Virus record (IMG/VR): IMGVR_UViG_3300025010_000138
Span: 1-39,032 of that record
Strand: one strand, 5' to 3'
From: a virus
Length of the DNA: 39,032 nucleotides
The notes under the pieces were generated by a model, which was not told the DNA's origin, searched no databases, and saw nothing but the letters and a program-made list of their open reading frames with translations. Shown piece by piece: positions 28,386 through 38,432 of this stretch. Numbering within the stretch: the stretch's first letter is position 1; every line of letters starts with the position of its first letter. Position numbers and translations under genes: made by a program.

Positions 28386-31271
28386 TTATTCAACGTCAAC
28401 GTCTGCTATAATTGTACCGCCCGTAAGGTTTGTAAACGGTTTACATCCGGTTTTCCGCAACTCAACAGTAGCAACCACAGGTGTATCTATTGTTATATAG
28501 CAACCTGCGTTGTCTTCCTCAACTTCAAATGTGCCGTCTAAGTTATCTGTAACCGTAACATAGTATGCCCCTATTGCTACAATTGCAGCCACCATTTCGG
28601 CGGCAATATCTATTGCAGTCATAACACCACCACCAGAGTTTCCTGTAATTGTATTGGTAGTCGTACCGCCATAATAGTCAATCAGACGGAATGAATTCAA
28701 TAAATCCGCAGTACATGATATTAGATATTTTCTTTTTGTTCCTGTTGTAATGTTTTCATCCGCAACGTTTAAGGATAAACCTGCTGATAATACCTTAACC
28801 GCTTCTGTAGTAGAACTGTACGGTATTTGAATTGCGTTACAGTAGTTTGCGTTTATTTCATTCTGTGCAAAAACAGCTCCATTTATCACTATTTTAGAAT
28901 CTTTTAAATACAAAACTGGCAAGCCTGCCGCTGTAGCCATTAAGGCAATTCTACTATTATTTATAAAAATTAAGCTCGACGTAACTGCTTTAATTGCATA
29001 CGGTATAGCTAAAGATGACCCGTACACTTGTAAATTACAATTATTTATCTGTAATTCTGCATTAGAAATATTCATATACCCAAATACCCCTGAAATACCC
29101 GAAAGTATGACCTTGCCTCCGGTTGCCGTTACAAAATCCACGTAGCCAGTTTGCCCGTTATAGTTTCCGAATAAAAAAACCGTCCCCCCTGTAATATTTA
29201 CCCCTCTACCATACGAGGGGGAATTATACAATTTATTAACAACCGAAACACCCGCATCTCCTGAAATCAGATTGCATTGGTCAATAAACATCGTACTGCC
29301 GTTATTTACTGCGGTAAGGAATAGCCCTTTTATTGATATAATTGAACCCGCTGCCTGACCGATAATTGTACCAGTTAAACTAACCATGTAGTAATCACCA
29401 TTTTTAACAGACATTCCATAACTTACGGAAACCGGTACAAGTCTATAAATAGAAGCAAGACCAATCCCTTGTCCATAGATACAGTGACTTGTTGTACTAA
29501 TCACTTCAACAGCAGTTAATTTTGAAATCGTTCCGTCGTCAACGTGTACTGCATAGTTCGCCGTTGACTTAATTGTTAGAATATTAACGATTAAATACCC
29601 TCTTAGTCTCATCGCATAAGACCCCTGAGATAATACGTAATTACCTTTTATTACTAAACTAATTCCTGACGTCGCTTGAGAAGCGTAAATGGCAACTGTA
29701 TTGATACTTATCGCCTGATCGAATTCAAAGATTGCATTTACGAAATTCGTATAAAAATAGTAGAAAATATAATAGCTACCCGTACCCTTATGGTAAAACG
29801 TTCCATAACCAGTGCATTTAAAATCAAATTTATTAGTGGTAACGGTAAAAATATGAATGCTTGACGCAGTTGTTACAACAGCACCAGCTTCAAAGTGAAA
29901 ATTGACGCCAGGTTTATTCAGCGTTGCCGTAATAGCATATACACCTGTTCTTACAATTATTGTGTGCGGGTAACAAATATCTATTGTAATTGCGTTTGCA
30001 CGAGCCACTTCGCTCATTGTAAATGAATCCGCTGCAATTGCCGTTATAAATACAGACTTAGTGGATGAAGTTGACGTTGAACTAAACACTTGTTGTCCTA
30101 TATATAACTTAGCAATATCTTCCGGCGCTACGCCAGTAACTTCTGCGCTTGCATTTGTAATAGTACAGTCGATAGTTTCTTCGGACGTAATTTGCGTTAA
30201 AGCATATGCTACGGTAGCGTATGGCGCAATAATAGAACCATAACCAACTGCATCCGTACCACCGTTTGCAACGTAAACTGTTTTTTGGTTTAAAAGGCTA
30301 ACTATATCTACGTCAATCCTGCTTTCTGCCTCGTTTCGGGTTGCACGAAGCGGCCTGACAAAATTAAGGGTTGTTTCGTCAGTTATAGGTGTACCTTCGT
30401 CGGCAATGGTGTGGCCGCCACCCTCTTCATCCGTATTATCAATCTTCTCCCATACCGTTCCATTAAAAACAATATTATCCTTAGCCTGCCAGTCGGCCTC
30501 ACCATCAATCTCGGTGGTTCCGGCAACGTTTACTGTATAATAATGCCCTGTAGTGCCTGTGCTGCTGACTAATTCGGGTGTGTTGGTTGTGGCGTTCCAT
30601 ACTCCCTGGTATTGCATTGCGCCTACAACGGCTGCCGGTAGTTGGGCAATGGGTATTTTTGTACCGGCATCAAGTGTGGCTACTCCGTTGGCGGCTGCTT
30701 TTTCGGTTGCGTCAATCTTGGCTTCCCAGGCTTTTGCCTGTGCATTGCTAACGGTTTTGTCTTTTACCGTATCGGTGTCGGTTTCATCAACCTGGTTTTG
30801 GTAACGGTAGGGCAATACATATCCGGTGCTTGCTGTTAATGCCAACAATACCGGGTTTACTATACCGGTGGTTGGGCGTGTGAGGGTTAATGCCCCGGCG
30901 GTTGCCTGCGAAACAAAATATAGCGAGCCTGGTGTTAAGCTGCTCAAGCCTTCAGCTAAGCCTACCTGTACTATCCTGAAAAATTCAGCTTCAACCAGCA
31001 CTACTATAAAAATGCCCACGGTAGCCGTACTATTTGCACGTGCTTTCTTGTAAATTGTGCCATCGTGGTAAACGGCATTGCCAACCGAAAAGCCATGCCC
31101 CGCCTGCTCAACGGTAAAGGCTATTTGCGTGGTAAGCCCGCGGCTGTCCTGTATGGCGGTTAATAGTTGCGTAAATGAACTATTGCCAATAGGCCCGCTA
31201 ATTGCCTGGGCATGATTGCTTGTATAATTAGCATCTATATAGTCTTTTATTGCTTGCAGATCGGCGTCCAT
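28386..31271 (-). CDS. Tail fibre/spike with beta-helix domain
   Basis: A 961-residue protein. N-terminal region 1-160 resembles tail-attachment domains of phage fibres (NAVYHDGTIYKKARANS, ALTLTRPTTGIVNPVLLALT). About 215-290 is a carbohydrate-binding-like module (YQGVWNATTNTPELVSSTGT ... DNIVFNGTVWEKI). From about 330 (TVYVANGGTDAVGYGSIIAP) a long right-handed parallel beta-helix of the pectin-lyase type follows. A C-terminal domain of Ala/Thr-rich strands ends it. It should recognise or degrade a surface polysaccharide. There is no match to the DGR template in it. Confidence 0.82.
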   Translation of the reverse strand: MDADLQAIKDYIDANYTSNHAQAISGPIGNSSFTQLLTAIQDSRGLTTQIAFTVEQAGHGFSVGNAVYHDGTIYKKARANSTATVGIFIVVLVEAEFFRIVQVGLAEGLSSLTPGSLYFVSQATAGALTLTRPTTGIVNPVLLALTASTGYVLPYRYQNQVDETDTDTVKDKTVSNAQAKAWEAKIDATEKAAANGVATLDAGTKIPIAQLPAAVVGAMQYQGVWNATTNTPELVSSTGTTGHYYTVNVAGTTEIDGEADWQAKDNIVFNGTVWEKIDNTDEEGGGHTIADEGTPITDETTLNFVRPLRATRNEAESRIDVDIVSLLNQKTVYVANGGTDAVGYGSIIAPYATVAYALTQITSEETIDCTITNASAEVTGVAPEDIAKLYIGQQVFSSTSTSSTKSVFITAIAADSFTMSEVARANAITIDICYPHTIIVRTGVYAITATLNKPGVNFHFEAGAVVTTASSIHIFTVTTNKFDFKCTGYGTFYHKGTGSYYIFYYFYTNFVNAIFEFDQAISINTVAIYASQATSGISLVIKGNYVLSQGSYAMRLRGYLIVNILTIKSTANYAVHVDDGTISKLTAVEVISTTSHCIYGQGIGLASIYRLVPVSVSYGMSVKNGDYYMVSLTGTIIGQAAGSIISIKGLFLTAVNNGSTMFIDQCNLISGDAGVSVVNKLYNSPSYGRGVNITGGTVFLFGNYNGQTGYVDFVTATGGKVILSGISGVFGYMNISNAELQINNCNLQVYGSSLAIPYAIKAVTSSLIFINNSRIALMATAAGLPVLYLKDSKIVINGAVFAQNEINANYCNAIQIPYSSTTEAVKVLSAGLSLNVADENITTGTKRKYLISCTADLLNSFRLIDYYGGTTTNTITGNSGGGVMTAIDIAAEMVAAIVAIGAYYVTVTDNLDGTFEVEEDNAGCYITIDTPVVATVELRKTGCKPFTNLTGGTIIADVDVE

Positions 31272-31283
31272 GGTGTATATTTT

Positions 31284-32933
31284 TTATTCAAAATCGGGTT
31301 CGGCTTCTTCAAAACCGGTGAAATAATCATAATAATAATCGTCGTTGTAATCTCCTTTAATTGGTATTTCATCATCAGAGTATGCGTTATCGATAAATGC
31401 ACGTTCGTAAGTAAGTACCAGGTCGTATATGCGCGAATTATCGCTGTGCAATTCCACTTCGTCGGTGTTGAACAGAACAGGAACCGTGCGCCCGTTAATT
31501 ACTTCGTAGGCTTTTTCGCTAAGTTCAATTTGGCGGGCATAGTTTTTCCAATCCTGGGCGTACAAATCGCCACTTATGTTATTCATTATCCCAAAATTGA
31601 CGGTAAACTTCCGGCTTTCTTCCTGGTTAACCTGCATTACTTCCCTGTCTTTTGATGTATAATCAACCGGCAGCAACATGCTAACCTGGGTGCGCGTGTA
31701 ATTAGCTTTTGCCGTAGCTATTCCGGTCGCCCGCATGGTATCGAAACCACCAAGAGAATTTTCGAATATAAAAAAGCGGGTTTGCTTATAGAAGGTTGAA
31801 TCGAGGTAATATATCCGCTTTTCGGTTAATGCACTGGCGGCATTGTCTGTGAGCCACACTTCGTAATAATCGACAATTTTTAACGGATCTACATCGCCCA
31901 GCTCCATTATCTGGAAACCAACATTACACTCAATTACATCGTATTTTGCCACATCGGCAAGCGTTTCTTTCAGTACCGTATCGGTAGTTGCATCGGTGTA
32001 ATAGAGTTTTACGTATAGTTTTACGGTACTTACAAAATTCCAGTGATGGATGTAAAAAAGTTTTTCAATTTGCGTAAGGCCTACTTTTTTGTTGTTTGGC
32101 TGTAGCGTTAAGAATTTGTGCGAGGTGAGTAAACGGCTCCACCAATTGTCGCCCTGCTCATGGTAATAGGCCATTTGCATGAAACTAGATTTCCCTTTTA
32201 AGGTGTAATACGTGCTACTTGTATATACTTTTTTGTTTACAGCCGGAAAACCGTAACTCTCCCAATAGCGGAAGTAATAAGAATGTACTGGTTCGGTGCG
32301 CTGAATTAATAGCGTATCGGTAGCCTCGGGATAAGTAAAATCAGTTGAAACAAGGCTGGTAAGTACTTTCTTAATATCAAAAAGGGCGTGTAAATCTTCA
32401 TCCGGATCCGCTTCCATTTCGCTTCCTTCTACCAGGCCGTCGGCGGTGTAAATTGCCAGGTTAATTTTAAAGTTTTCGCGGTATGTAGGTGCAACACCTG
32501 CCACAACACCGCTAACTGTAAATGTTAATGTTCCGGTATAAGTTGCTAGAAAGTTGTCTTCAGCTGCTTCCCATGCTTCAATAGTAATAGTTAATGAATC
32601 TTCTGAAATTGTAATTTCATACAATTGATCAAAACTGTAATTTGAGCGAATGGCATTATATAAATTATCAACAAAATCTTCAAGAGTACCAGCACCTTTT
32701 GACGGAAATTGTAACCCTGAATCATCCGGATTGTCTTTACATGTAAAAGTAAAAATACTATCGGTGCGGGTAATTGTTATGGTATCATCTTCCACGGCTC
32801 CAACAGTAACGGTTAAAGCTACTTTGCGCTTTGTTCCGGCAGATATTTGAAAATTGTCGGTGAGCAAATCAATAAAGGTTGAGTCGTCAGACAAAACCAC
32901 AATGGGCGGAGCAGATGAAAGGGTTAAGGCCAT
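31284..32933 (-). CDS. Tail structural protein
   Basis: A 549-residue beta-rich protein between the spanin-like gene and the fibre gene. N-terminal repeats of short strands (TVTVGAVEDDTITITRTDSI ... SLTITIEAWE) suggest Ig-like or baseplate domains. The later part (WWSRLLTSHKFLTLQPNNKK ... YYLDSTFYKQTRFFIFENSL) resembles a distal tail/baseplate protein. The C-terminus is very acidic (NDDYYYDYFTGFEEAEPDFE). Confidence 0.68.
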   Translation of the reverse strand: MALTLSSAPPIVVLSDDSTFIDLLTDNFQISAGTKRKVALTVTVGAVEDDTITITRTDSIFTFTCKDNPDDSGLQFPSKGAGTLEDFVDNLYNAIRSNYSFDQLYEITISEDSLTITIEAWEAAEDNFLATYTGTLTFTVSGVVAGVAPTYRENFKINLAIYTADGLVEGSEMEADPDEDLHALFDIKKVLTSLVSTDFTYPEATDTLLIQRTEPVHSYYFRYWESYGFPAVNKKVYTSSTYYTLKGKSSFMQMAYYHEQGDNWWSRLLTSHKFLTLQPNNKKVGLTQIEKLFYIHHWNFVSTVKLYVKLYYTDATTDTVLKETLADVAKYDVIECNVGFQIMELGDVDPLKIVDYYEVWLTDNAASALTEKRIYYLDSTFYKQTRFFIFENSLGGFDTMRATGIATAKANYTRTQVSMLLPVDYTSKDREVMQVNQEESRKFTVNFGIMNNISGDLYAQDWKNYARQIELSEKAYEVINGRTVPVLFNTDEVELHSDNSRIYDLVLTYERAFIDNAYSDDEIPIKGDYNDDYYYDYFTGFEEAEPDFE

Positions 32934-32946
32934 TTAATCTTTCTTT

Positions 32947-33606
32947 TTATTTAATTAATAGTCCGGTTGCTATTCCGGTAATAGACCAAAACCACCATTT
33001 TTGATAAAATTTTCGTGGTTCGGGTTTAATAACTATATTTTGTGCTGATATTAATTTAGCATTGGGATCGGGGAAGGATATATCCAGAACAAGTTCTTTT
33101 TGCTTTAGAAATCCTGTTCTTTTCCAGTACGATACATTTGTAAAATCGATTAAATAGGTGTAATTAAAATCCATGTACGAAGGATAAATAATTCCGTTAA
33201 AATCAAGATAAGTTGTGTTGTAGTTAAATTTCTTCACAAAACTTGAATCGATACCATTAATTAGCAAGGTGTCGTAAATAGTAATTGTATCATGATAGGT
33301 TACCAGTAATTTGGCCTCTAAATACGATACAAGATTGTTCAGGTTTTTCACCTGCTTTTTAAGACCAAAATTGTTGGTTATTAATTCATCGGCAATAGCT
33401 TTTAGCTCTTTATTGGTAATATTAATAGCCTTAATTTCAGCAATTATTGCATTGTTTTGCCCCTGGTAATAAGTAATTGTATCGTTTTTTGATTTAATTA
33501 CCTGCTTGTAATCGGCTATTTTGCTGTTTATATTAAAATAAACAGTAATAGCTGATAGCAGAAAGCCTATAAGTGCAGCTAATATTAATGTGGTTTTTAT
33601 TTTCAT
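32947..33606 (-). CDS. Spanin-like membrane protein
   Basis: A 219-residue protein with an N-terminal membrane anchor (about 5-25), a coiled coil (about 30-95), a beta-rich domain and a C-terminal hydrophobic segment (KWWFWSITGIATGLLIK). Two membrane ends joined by a periplasm-spanning body suit a unimolecular spanin, which disrupts the outer membrane at lysis. It starts 4 nt into the end of the endolysin gene. The spanin assignment is inferred from topology and neighbours. Confidence 0.62.
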   Translation of the reverse strand: MKIKTTLILAALIGFLLSAITVYFNINSKIADYKQVIKSKNDTITYYQGQNNAIIAEIKAINITNKELKAIADELITNNFGLKKQVKNLNNLVSYLEAKLLVTYHDTITIYDTLLINGIDSSFVKKFNYNTTYLDFNGIIYPSYMDFNYTYLIDFTNVSYWKRTGFLKQKELVLDISFPDPNAKLISAQNIVIKPEPRKFYQKWWFWSITGIATGLLIK

Positions 33607-34082
33607 GATTTTATTGAAAATTTTTGTGGATAATTCCTTATTTCCTGGTGTGGACGGTCCCAGCCCATTTCGTCTTTTTTATTTGTCCATAACATACCCG
33701 AATGCAAGTAAAGTTTTTTAGGTATTTTTCCTTCTCTCTTGAGCCTGTCCCATACGCTTCTGTATAAGGTTGATATATATACAAGCCTTTCGGTATTCCA
33801 GTTAATTTCACCATTTACAAAAGCACAAAGATCAAGGGCAAGTGATTTGCCTTCAGTATCTTTTAACTGGTGATAGCTTTTATTTATGTAGCCATCTTTG
33901 GTTGACCATTCGTCATTGTATAATTCATTTTGATAAGAATCGCTTCGTAAACCACCCCAGTCGGGAATTGAAATATCAATTGCACTTTCTTTAATTGTTT
34001 CTTCGGCGCAAAGCTGAAGATAGCGGTTAACTGTGCTTAATATGTTGTTTGAGCGATTACTGAATTTGAACATCCTGACCAT
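33603..34082 (-). CDS. M15-type peptidase endolysin
   Basis: A 159-residue protein with the metal-binding pattern of VanY/M15 peptidases: SYHQ (H71), then ALDL (D84), and DRPHQEI (H145, E147). This family cleaves peptide cross-links in peptidoglycan and serves as a lysis endolysin in many phages. It is cytoplasmic (no signal peptide), so it needs a holin, which the two membrane proteins just upstream can provide. An ATG three codons in is also possible. Confidence 0.86.
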   Translation of the reverse strand: MVRMFKFSNRSNNILSTVNRYLQLCAEETIKESAIDISIPDWGGLRSDSYQNELYNDEWSTKDGYINKSYHQLKDTEGKSLALDLCAFVNGEINWNTERLVYISTLYRSVWDRLKREGKIPKKLYLHSGMLWTNKKDEMGWDRPHQEIRNYPQKFSIKS

Positions 34083-34323
34083 CCTTTTTTTCGCCTAATG
34101 AAATAGTTGCCAATAGTGTAATTAATCCTGAAAGCAATCCGCAAATTGCCACAATACCTGCTACATTATACTCTTTATCAAGAAATACAACCCCATATAT
34201 ATAAGCCAATCCCATTAACAATGAAAGGATAATAATTACTGTAGCTGATGATAATACTACTACCCTTTTAGAGGAAGTGTTTCCGTTTCTATCCTTAAGT
34301 AAGGTGTTTTCATTATTTTTCAT
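34057..34323 (-). CDS. Holin-like membrane protein
   Basis: An 88-residue protein from the ATG at 34323 (the frame is open to an ATG at 34353). It has two membrane segments (about 22-46, then 55-75: VVVLSSATVIIILSLLMGLA and VAGIVAICGLLSGLITLLAT) and a short charged tail. The size and topology suit a class II holin, directly before the endolysin gene and overlapping it by 26 nt. Confidence 0.72.
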   Translation of the reverse strand: MKNNENTLLKDRNGNTSSKRVVVLSSATVIIILSLLMGLAYIYGVVFLDKEYNVAGIVAICGLLSGLITLLATISLGEKKDGQDVQIQ

Positions 34324-34546
34324 TGGTGCGATTTTTATTGGTTTTAAACTCATCCAGCATTTTATCGTCTTTACGGCGTCGGCGGGTAATAAGAAACTGA
34401 TCGTAAATTTTCATCATGTAATATGAGATCATAAATGTTGTAAGTATAATTCCGAGTAGTATACTTATTGCAGGCCAGTGTGGGTAGTTTATAATATTAA
34501 CTAACATAGTTAATGCGTAACCACTGGCAGGGATAGCTTCTTTCAT
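34313..34546 (-). CDS. Small membrane protein of the lysis cassette
   Basis: A 77-residue protein from the ATG at 34546. The frame extends to a TTG at 34567, but that extension contains the -7 box of the promoter at 34565-34599, so it is not translated from that message. It has one or two membrane segments (SGYALTMLVNIINYPHWPAI, then SILLGIILTTFMISYYMM) and a very basic tail (RRRRKDDK). It may be a holin partner or antiholin. Confidence 0.68.
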   Translation of the reverse strand: MKEAIPASGYALTMLVNIINYPHWPAISILLGIILTTFMISYYMMKIYDQFLITRRRRKDDKMLDEFKTNKNRTNEK

Positions 34547-34564
34547 ATCTATTCTTTTTGCTTC

Positions 34565-34599
34565 CAAAGATTGACTTTTTAGTATCGTTTATAAAGGAC
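34565..34599 (-). promoter_or_regulatory. Late promoter (GTCCTTT-N20-AATCTTTG)
   Basis: GTCCTTT (minus strand, 34593-34599), exactly 20 nt, then AATCTTTG (34565-34572), one mismatch from TAnnTTTG. It lies between the tape measure stop and the lysis cassette, giving lysis and distal tail genes their own late transcript. Confidence 0.7.
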
Positions 34600-34612
34600 A
34601 CGCTTATGTGTA

Positions 34613-37600
34613 TTATTCAAAGTTTTCAATTGCATTTGCTTCGTTTATATGTTGGCGCCCTTCGCGCCATGTGCTTGGTGGCACTATGGCAACAGGCGGT
34701 GTTTTTAGGTACTGTACCATTAAGCTCATCACTTGACGGCTTGCAGCCAGCTCAGCTTTTAAATCAGAATTATCTACATTAATATTATTGGTTACCGGCT
34801 GGCTGTAGCCAACACCACCCCCGGTGGTATACCCGCGGGTATAGTTTATTGCTTCGTTAAGCCCTGAATAATTTAGTGAACGCAAGCGTTTTGGCTCAAC
34901 GTAACTCGAAATAAAATTTGATATTACCGGATCCTGCATACCTTCCTGGTTAACTACATACTCGTTGGCATGCACGGTTCCTTTAGGTTCGTATTTTCTT
35001 CCGGGGCCGGTATGGCCACCTGACCAAAAATTGGAAGCTGCTGCATAATTAGACCATATAGCGGCTTCGTTAGCAATGGTGCGGATAATTGCCGCAGTAG
35101 TAAGCGCCACCCTTAACGATTGAGTTAAATCGGCGGTAACTACAGGATTTGAGTTTATACGGGCAAGTTCAACACCACCTTCCATTAATACCATGCCCGA
35201 TGATAAAATAGCCTGCCTGAGTGCCCACTTTTTTTCCAACTTACGTTTTTCTTCATCAAGCTCTTTTTGTAGTTGTTTTTGCTTTTCAGCGTTTCCTTCA
35301 GCTGCTTCAATTCTGTAATTATAAGCCTGTTCAATAGATTGTATCTCGTTGCTTGATGCCATCTGGAACATTGAACTTATGGCATCTGTGGCATAATGCA
35401 TGGAGTTTATCCATTCATCTGTTGTACGCCTTTTGCTGTCGAGTATTTCCTGGTCAATTAAGGCAACCCTGTCTTTATACTCGGCTAAGCTTATTATTTC
35501 AGCTTCGAGCATTGCATCCAGCATCACCTTTCTGCCTTCAAGCGTTTCCTGGTATTTCTGAATTAAATAGGTTGATTCATCCTGAATGGTTTCTTCATCG
35601 GGGAATGGATCCATTTTATTTTTTTCACCCTCAGGGAAGTATTTATCATAAATAGCCTTGCTTGCTTTATAATATTCTTCTTCGCTTAACAGGCGGGCTG
35701 CTTTATTTTCGTCAAGGGCTTGCATTTCTATAACAAAAAGTTCCTTTTGTTTTATTAGCCCATATTGCTTGCGTAGCTCAAGCAAGGCTTTTTGCAGGTC
35801 TTCTTCTGATTCAATAATATTTTCGGCGAAAGGCCTAATTTTTGACGCCTTTTCTAATTCCTTATTAATAAGAAACAATGAATTTTCAAGAGTATAAAGT
35901 TCTCCTGCTTTTTTTGCCATATCGCCAACTAAAATGTCTGCTAAATCAGAATCTCCCAACTCCCTTTTTATTTCAACAACTTCGTCGCTAAGAACATTGA
36001 ACAATTCTTTAAGTTCTGAAACTGATAATTTAGAAATAGCCGCGTTTAGTTTATTTATTTGCGCTTCAGTTGTGTCCAGAACCTCTTTTTCTATAAATAT
36101 TCCCGGACTTATTTCTTTCAATTCTTTTTTCAGCAATCCAACTTCACGCAAAAATTTTAATATTTTTTCTTTATTAATAATTCGCTCAGTGTTTTCAAGT
36201 TCCTTATTAAAATTGCTTTGTTGTTTTGTTGCATCTTTTGCCTTCGTTCGAAATAAAAAAAACGCACTTGCCGCTGAAGTTAAAACGCTTACCAATAACC
36301 CAACTGGGTTTGATTTAACTACAGTATTGAATACCCTGGTTGCTGCTGCTGCTAAATTTGTATATACTGTATATTGTTTTGTGAGATGCCCCGCCAATAA
36401 AATTGCCAATCGATAGCTAACGAGCGCAGTAGTACCAACCGCAATGATTTTTAAAAATAAACCTATGCCTTTTACCAGCCTGTCAAAATTTATATATAGA
36501 GATATAACTACCCTTTCAAGAAACTCCATAACGCTTGTTTTCATAAATAGCGCAGCAAAATCTTTAGTTAGTTTTTCTAATGTTGCACCAAGCGTTGCAT
36601 TTTTAATATTAAATTCTTCCTGTAACGACGTTCCTTTTTCAAATTCTTCGTTGGCTGTTCTCTGTGCTTCTCTTATTGTATCAGTATTTTCGATAAGGGC
36701 ACCTAAAACGGCAGCAGACCTTTGCCCTTCAACTCCCAGCATTTCTAAAGACTTAACCATTCCCGTAACGCCTCCTTCTGTAGATTTTGCACTATCGAGC
36801 ACAGTTAACAACGCTTCATTAGTGTCGCTGGCAAGCAGGTCGCTTAATTGCTGTGTTGACATACCCGCCATTTTTGCGTATCTAGGAATGTCTTTACCAA
36901 TAGCTATTATTAATTTTGAAAATACAGTTGACGACACTTCGGCAGTTTGCCCAAGCTGATCCAGGGCAGCAGCAAGTCCTAATGTATCTGCCGCCGATAT
37001 ATTTGCATTTGGGGCAATACCTGCTACCCGCTTGGTGAATTCAACCAAATAACCTTCACTGGCGGTTGATGCCGCACCAAGTGCGTTAATGGCTGAGCCT
37101 ATTTTCATCATACCTTCTTCAAGTCCATATTCTTCTTTTATTTTAAAAATGGCAACTAATTTTCCGATGTGGTTTATAGCTTCTTCAGTATTTCCTCCTA
37201 GATCTTCGCTAAGGGCAACATTTATTTTATCAGCCGCCCGTACAAACCCTTCCACGTCTTTTATTCCAGAAATTCCCAATTTCCCGGCTATGCGCGCAAG
37301 GCCTAATAATTCTTTATTCGCGGTGCGGGTATCAAATGTTTTAAGTGTTTTATAAAGTTCTTTTACTTCCTTATCAGTAAGTCCTGTTGTTTTTCTTACA
37401 TCGGCAAATGAATCGGAAAGCTCTGCATTGCCTTTTATAATACTGCTAAATTTAAACGCTATGCCGGTTAATGTGGCAATAACCGAAGCGCCCAAAAGGG
37501 CAAAGCGGTTAAAGCCATCGGCAATTTTACCCATTGATTGGCGCATGCCATTGCCTCCGGATTTAACCTTATGCATTTGTGCTTCTACCTTTTTAAGTTC

Positions 37601-37972
37601 AATATCGAGGCGTTTCCATTGTGCGGTGCCGTAGGTGGCATTATCCATTTGAGCTTTAAAAAGTTTTTGCTCCTGGCGAAGTTGTTTCATGGTAAGCCCG
37701 GTAAGTCCTATCTCGCTACGAAGCTCTTTCATCCGGGCATCGTTTGCATCAATTGCAATACTATTTTCTTTAATTGCTTTTGTAACTGCCTTATATTCTT
37801 CGGTTTCTTTTTTGCCGGCAGCTTCTAATTTCTTTTTTTCAAGTCTGAGTTCTTTAGTTTGCTGTACCAATTCGCGGGTTGATTGTTCCAGATCGCCAAG
37901 CTCTTTTTTGCTTTTATCGCCGTTAACTATAATGTTAAGTTTAAGATCTTCGTCGCGTAATGTTTTTCCCAT
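34613..37972 (-). CDS. Tail tape measure protein (TP901 type)
   Basis: A 1119-residue protein that sets tail length, implying a tail of roughly 150 nm or more. It has an N-terminal coiled coil (about 20-140), then the conserved TP901 core (about 180-420: VRKTTGLTDKEVKELYKTLK ... GVTGMVKSLEMLGVEGQRSA). Hydrophobic segments follow at about 490-580 (FLKIIAVGTTALVSYRLAIL) and more coiled coil, with a Gly-rich C-terminus (SGGHTGPGRKYE). The long coiled coils and membrane-like stretches are typical of siphovirus tape measures. It follows the tail completion-like gene by 2 nt. Confidence 0.9.
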   Translation of the reverse strand: MGKTLRDEDLKLNIIVNGDKSKKELGDLEQSTRELVQQTKELRLEKKKLEAAGKKETEEYKAVTKAIKENSIAIDANDARMKELRSEIGLTGLTMKQLRQEQKLFKAQMDNATYGTAQWKRLDIELKKVEAQMHKVKSGGNGMRQSMGKIADGFNRFALLGASVIATLTGIAFKFSSIIKGNAELSDSFADVRKTTGLTDKEVKELYKTLKTFDTRTANKELLGLARIAGKLGISGIKDVEGFVRAADKINVALSEDLGGNTEEAINHIGKLVAIFKIKEEYGLEEGMMKIGSAINALGAASTASEGYLVEFTKRVAGIAPNANISAADTLGLAAALDQLGQTAEVSSTVFSKLIIAIGKDIPRYAKMAGMSTQQLSDLLASDTNEALLTVLDSAKSTEGGVTGMVKSLEMLGVEGQRSAAVLGALIENTDTIREAQRTANEEFEKGTSLQEEFNIKNATLGATLEKLTKDFAALFMKTSVMEFLERVVISLYINFDRLVKGIGLFLKIIAVGTTALVSYRLAILLAGHLTKQYTVYTNLAAAATRVFNTVVKSNPVGLLVSVLTSAASAFFLFRTKAKDATKQQSNFNKELENTERIINKEKILKFLREVGLLKKELKEISPGIFIEKEVLDTTEAQINKLNAAISKLSVSELKELFNVLSDEVVEIKRELGDSDLADILVGDMAKKAGELYTLENSLFLINKELEKASKIRPFAENIIESEEDLQKALLELRKQYGLIKQKELFVIEMQALDENKAARLLSEEEYYKASKAIYDKYFPEGEKNKMDPFPDEETIQDESTYLIQKYQETLEGRKVMLDAMLEAEIISLAEYKDRVALIDQEILDSKRRTTDEWINSMHYATDAISSMFQMASSNEIQSIEQAYNYRIEAAEGNAEKQKQLQKELDEEKRKLEKKWALRQAILSSGMVLMEGGVELARINSNPVVTADLTQSLRVALTTAAIIRTIANEAAIWSNYAAASNFWSGGHTGPGRKYEPKGTVHANEYVVNQEGMQDPVISNFISSYVEPKRLRSLNYSGLNEAINYTRGYTTGGGVGYSQPVTNNINVDNSDLKAELAASRQVMSLMVQYLKTPPVAIVPPSTWREGRQHINEANAIENFE

Positions 37973-37974
37973 GG

Positions 37975-38376
37975 TTAATTAAATTGAGAAAATTCTTTTT
38001 TTAAATTGTTAGCCACTTCATCCGTAAGTCCGTACATTAATTTATAGGCAATGGCATTGTAATGGCCGAACGTGTACTTGTTATATATGGGGTATGCTTT
38101 TCGCCTTGTTTTTCGCTTTTGTAATCGGTCAATATTGCTTGATTGCTTTCGGTTTTTTGGTTTAATATCCAGCACACGGCCATAACCGGGTATGGTTAGG
38201 GTTAGTTCACCATCAAGATCATTGCCGCCTGAAACATGCTGTTCGCGTGAAGTATCGAGCCGGTTTGAATGAAATGTAAGCAACCTGCGTATTGCTGCCG
38301 TTTGGTTTTTATTGAAGCGTTTGGCTTCTTCCTGCAGTACTTGTTTTACAAAGGCTTTTTTTACAAGTGTTTCCAT
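37975..38376 (-). CDS. Tail completion-like protein
   Basis: A 133-residue protein from the ATG at 38376; the open frame continues to 38442 but would run through the promoter and terminator. It is basic (KNRKQSSNIDRLQKRKTRRKA), with HYNAIAYKLMYGLTDEVANN near the end. The size, charge and position just before the tape measure suit a small tail or head-tail joining protein of the HK97 gp10 type, but this is a weak assignment. Confidence 0.6.
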   Translation of the reverse strand: METLVKKAFVKQVLQEEAKRFNKNQTAAIRRLLTFHSNRLDTSREQHVSGGNDLDGELTLTIPGYGRVLDIKPKNRKQSSNIDRLQKRKTRRKAYPIYNKYTFGHYNAIAYKLMYGLTDEVANNLKKEFSQFN

Positions 38377-38380
38377 GCTT

Positions 38381-38415
38381 CGAAAGTAGCATTCAGGCAA
38401 TGCGGTGTAAAGGAC
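38381..38415 (-). promoter_or_regulatory. Late promoter (GTCCTTT-N20-TACTTTCG)
   Basis: GTCCTTT (minus strand, 38409-38415), exactly 20 nt, then TACTTTCG (38381-38388), one mismatch from TAnnTTTG. It lies between the terminator at 38433-38466 and the start at 38376, with only 4 nt between the -7 box and the ATG, so the transcript is nearly leaderless. Confidence 0.72.
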
Positions 38416-38432
38416 AAAACGGGGGAATAAAA

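Noticed and set aside
28386-31271. Tail fibre as a possible third DGR target
   Set aside because: No segment resembling the TR core (SSAFR...YW...VGS) was found in the fibre protein.
36444-36959. Long plus-strand ORF opposite the tape measure gene (and similar ones at 35934, 37538, 31212, 4316)
   Set aside because: Low-complexity Ser/Phe/Ile-rich products fully inside strong minus-strand genes; they are antisense shadows.
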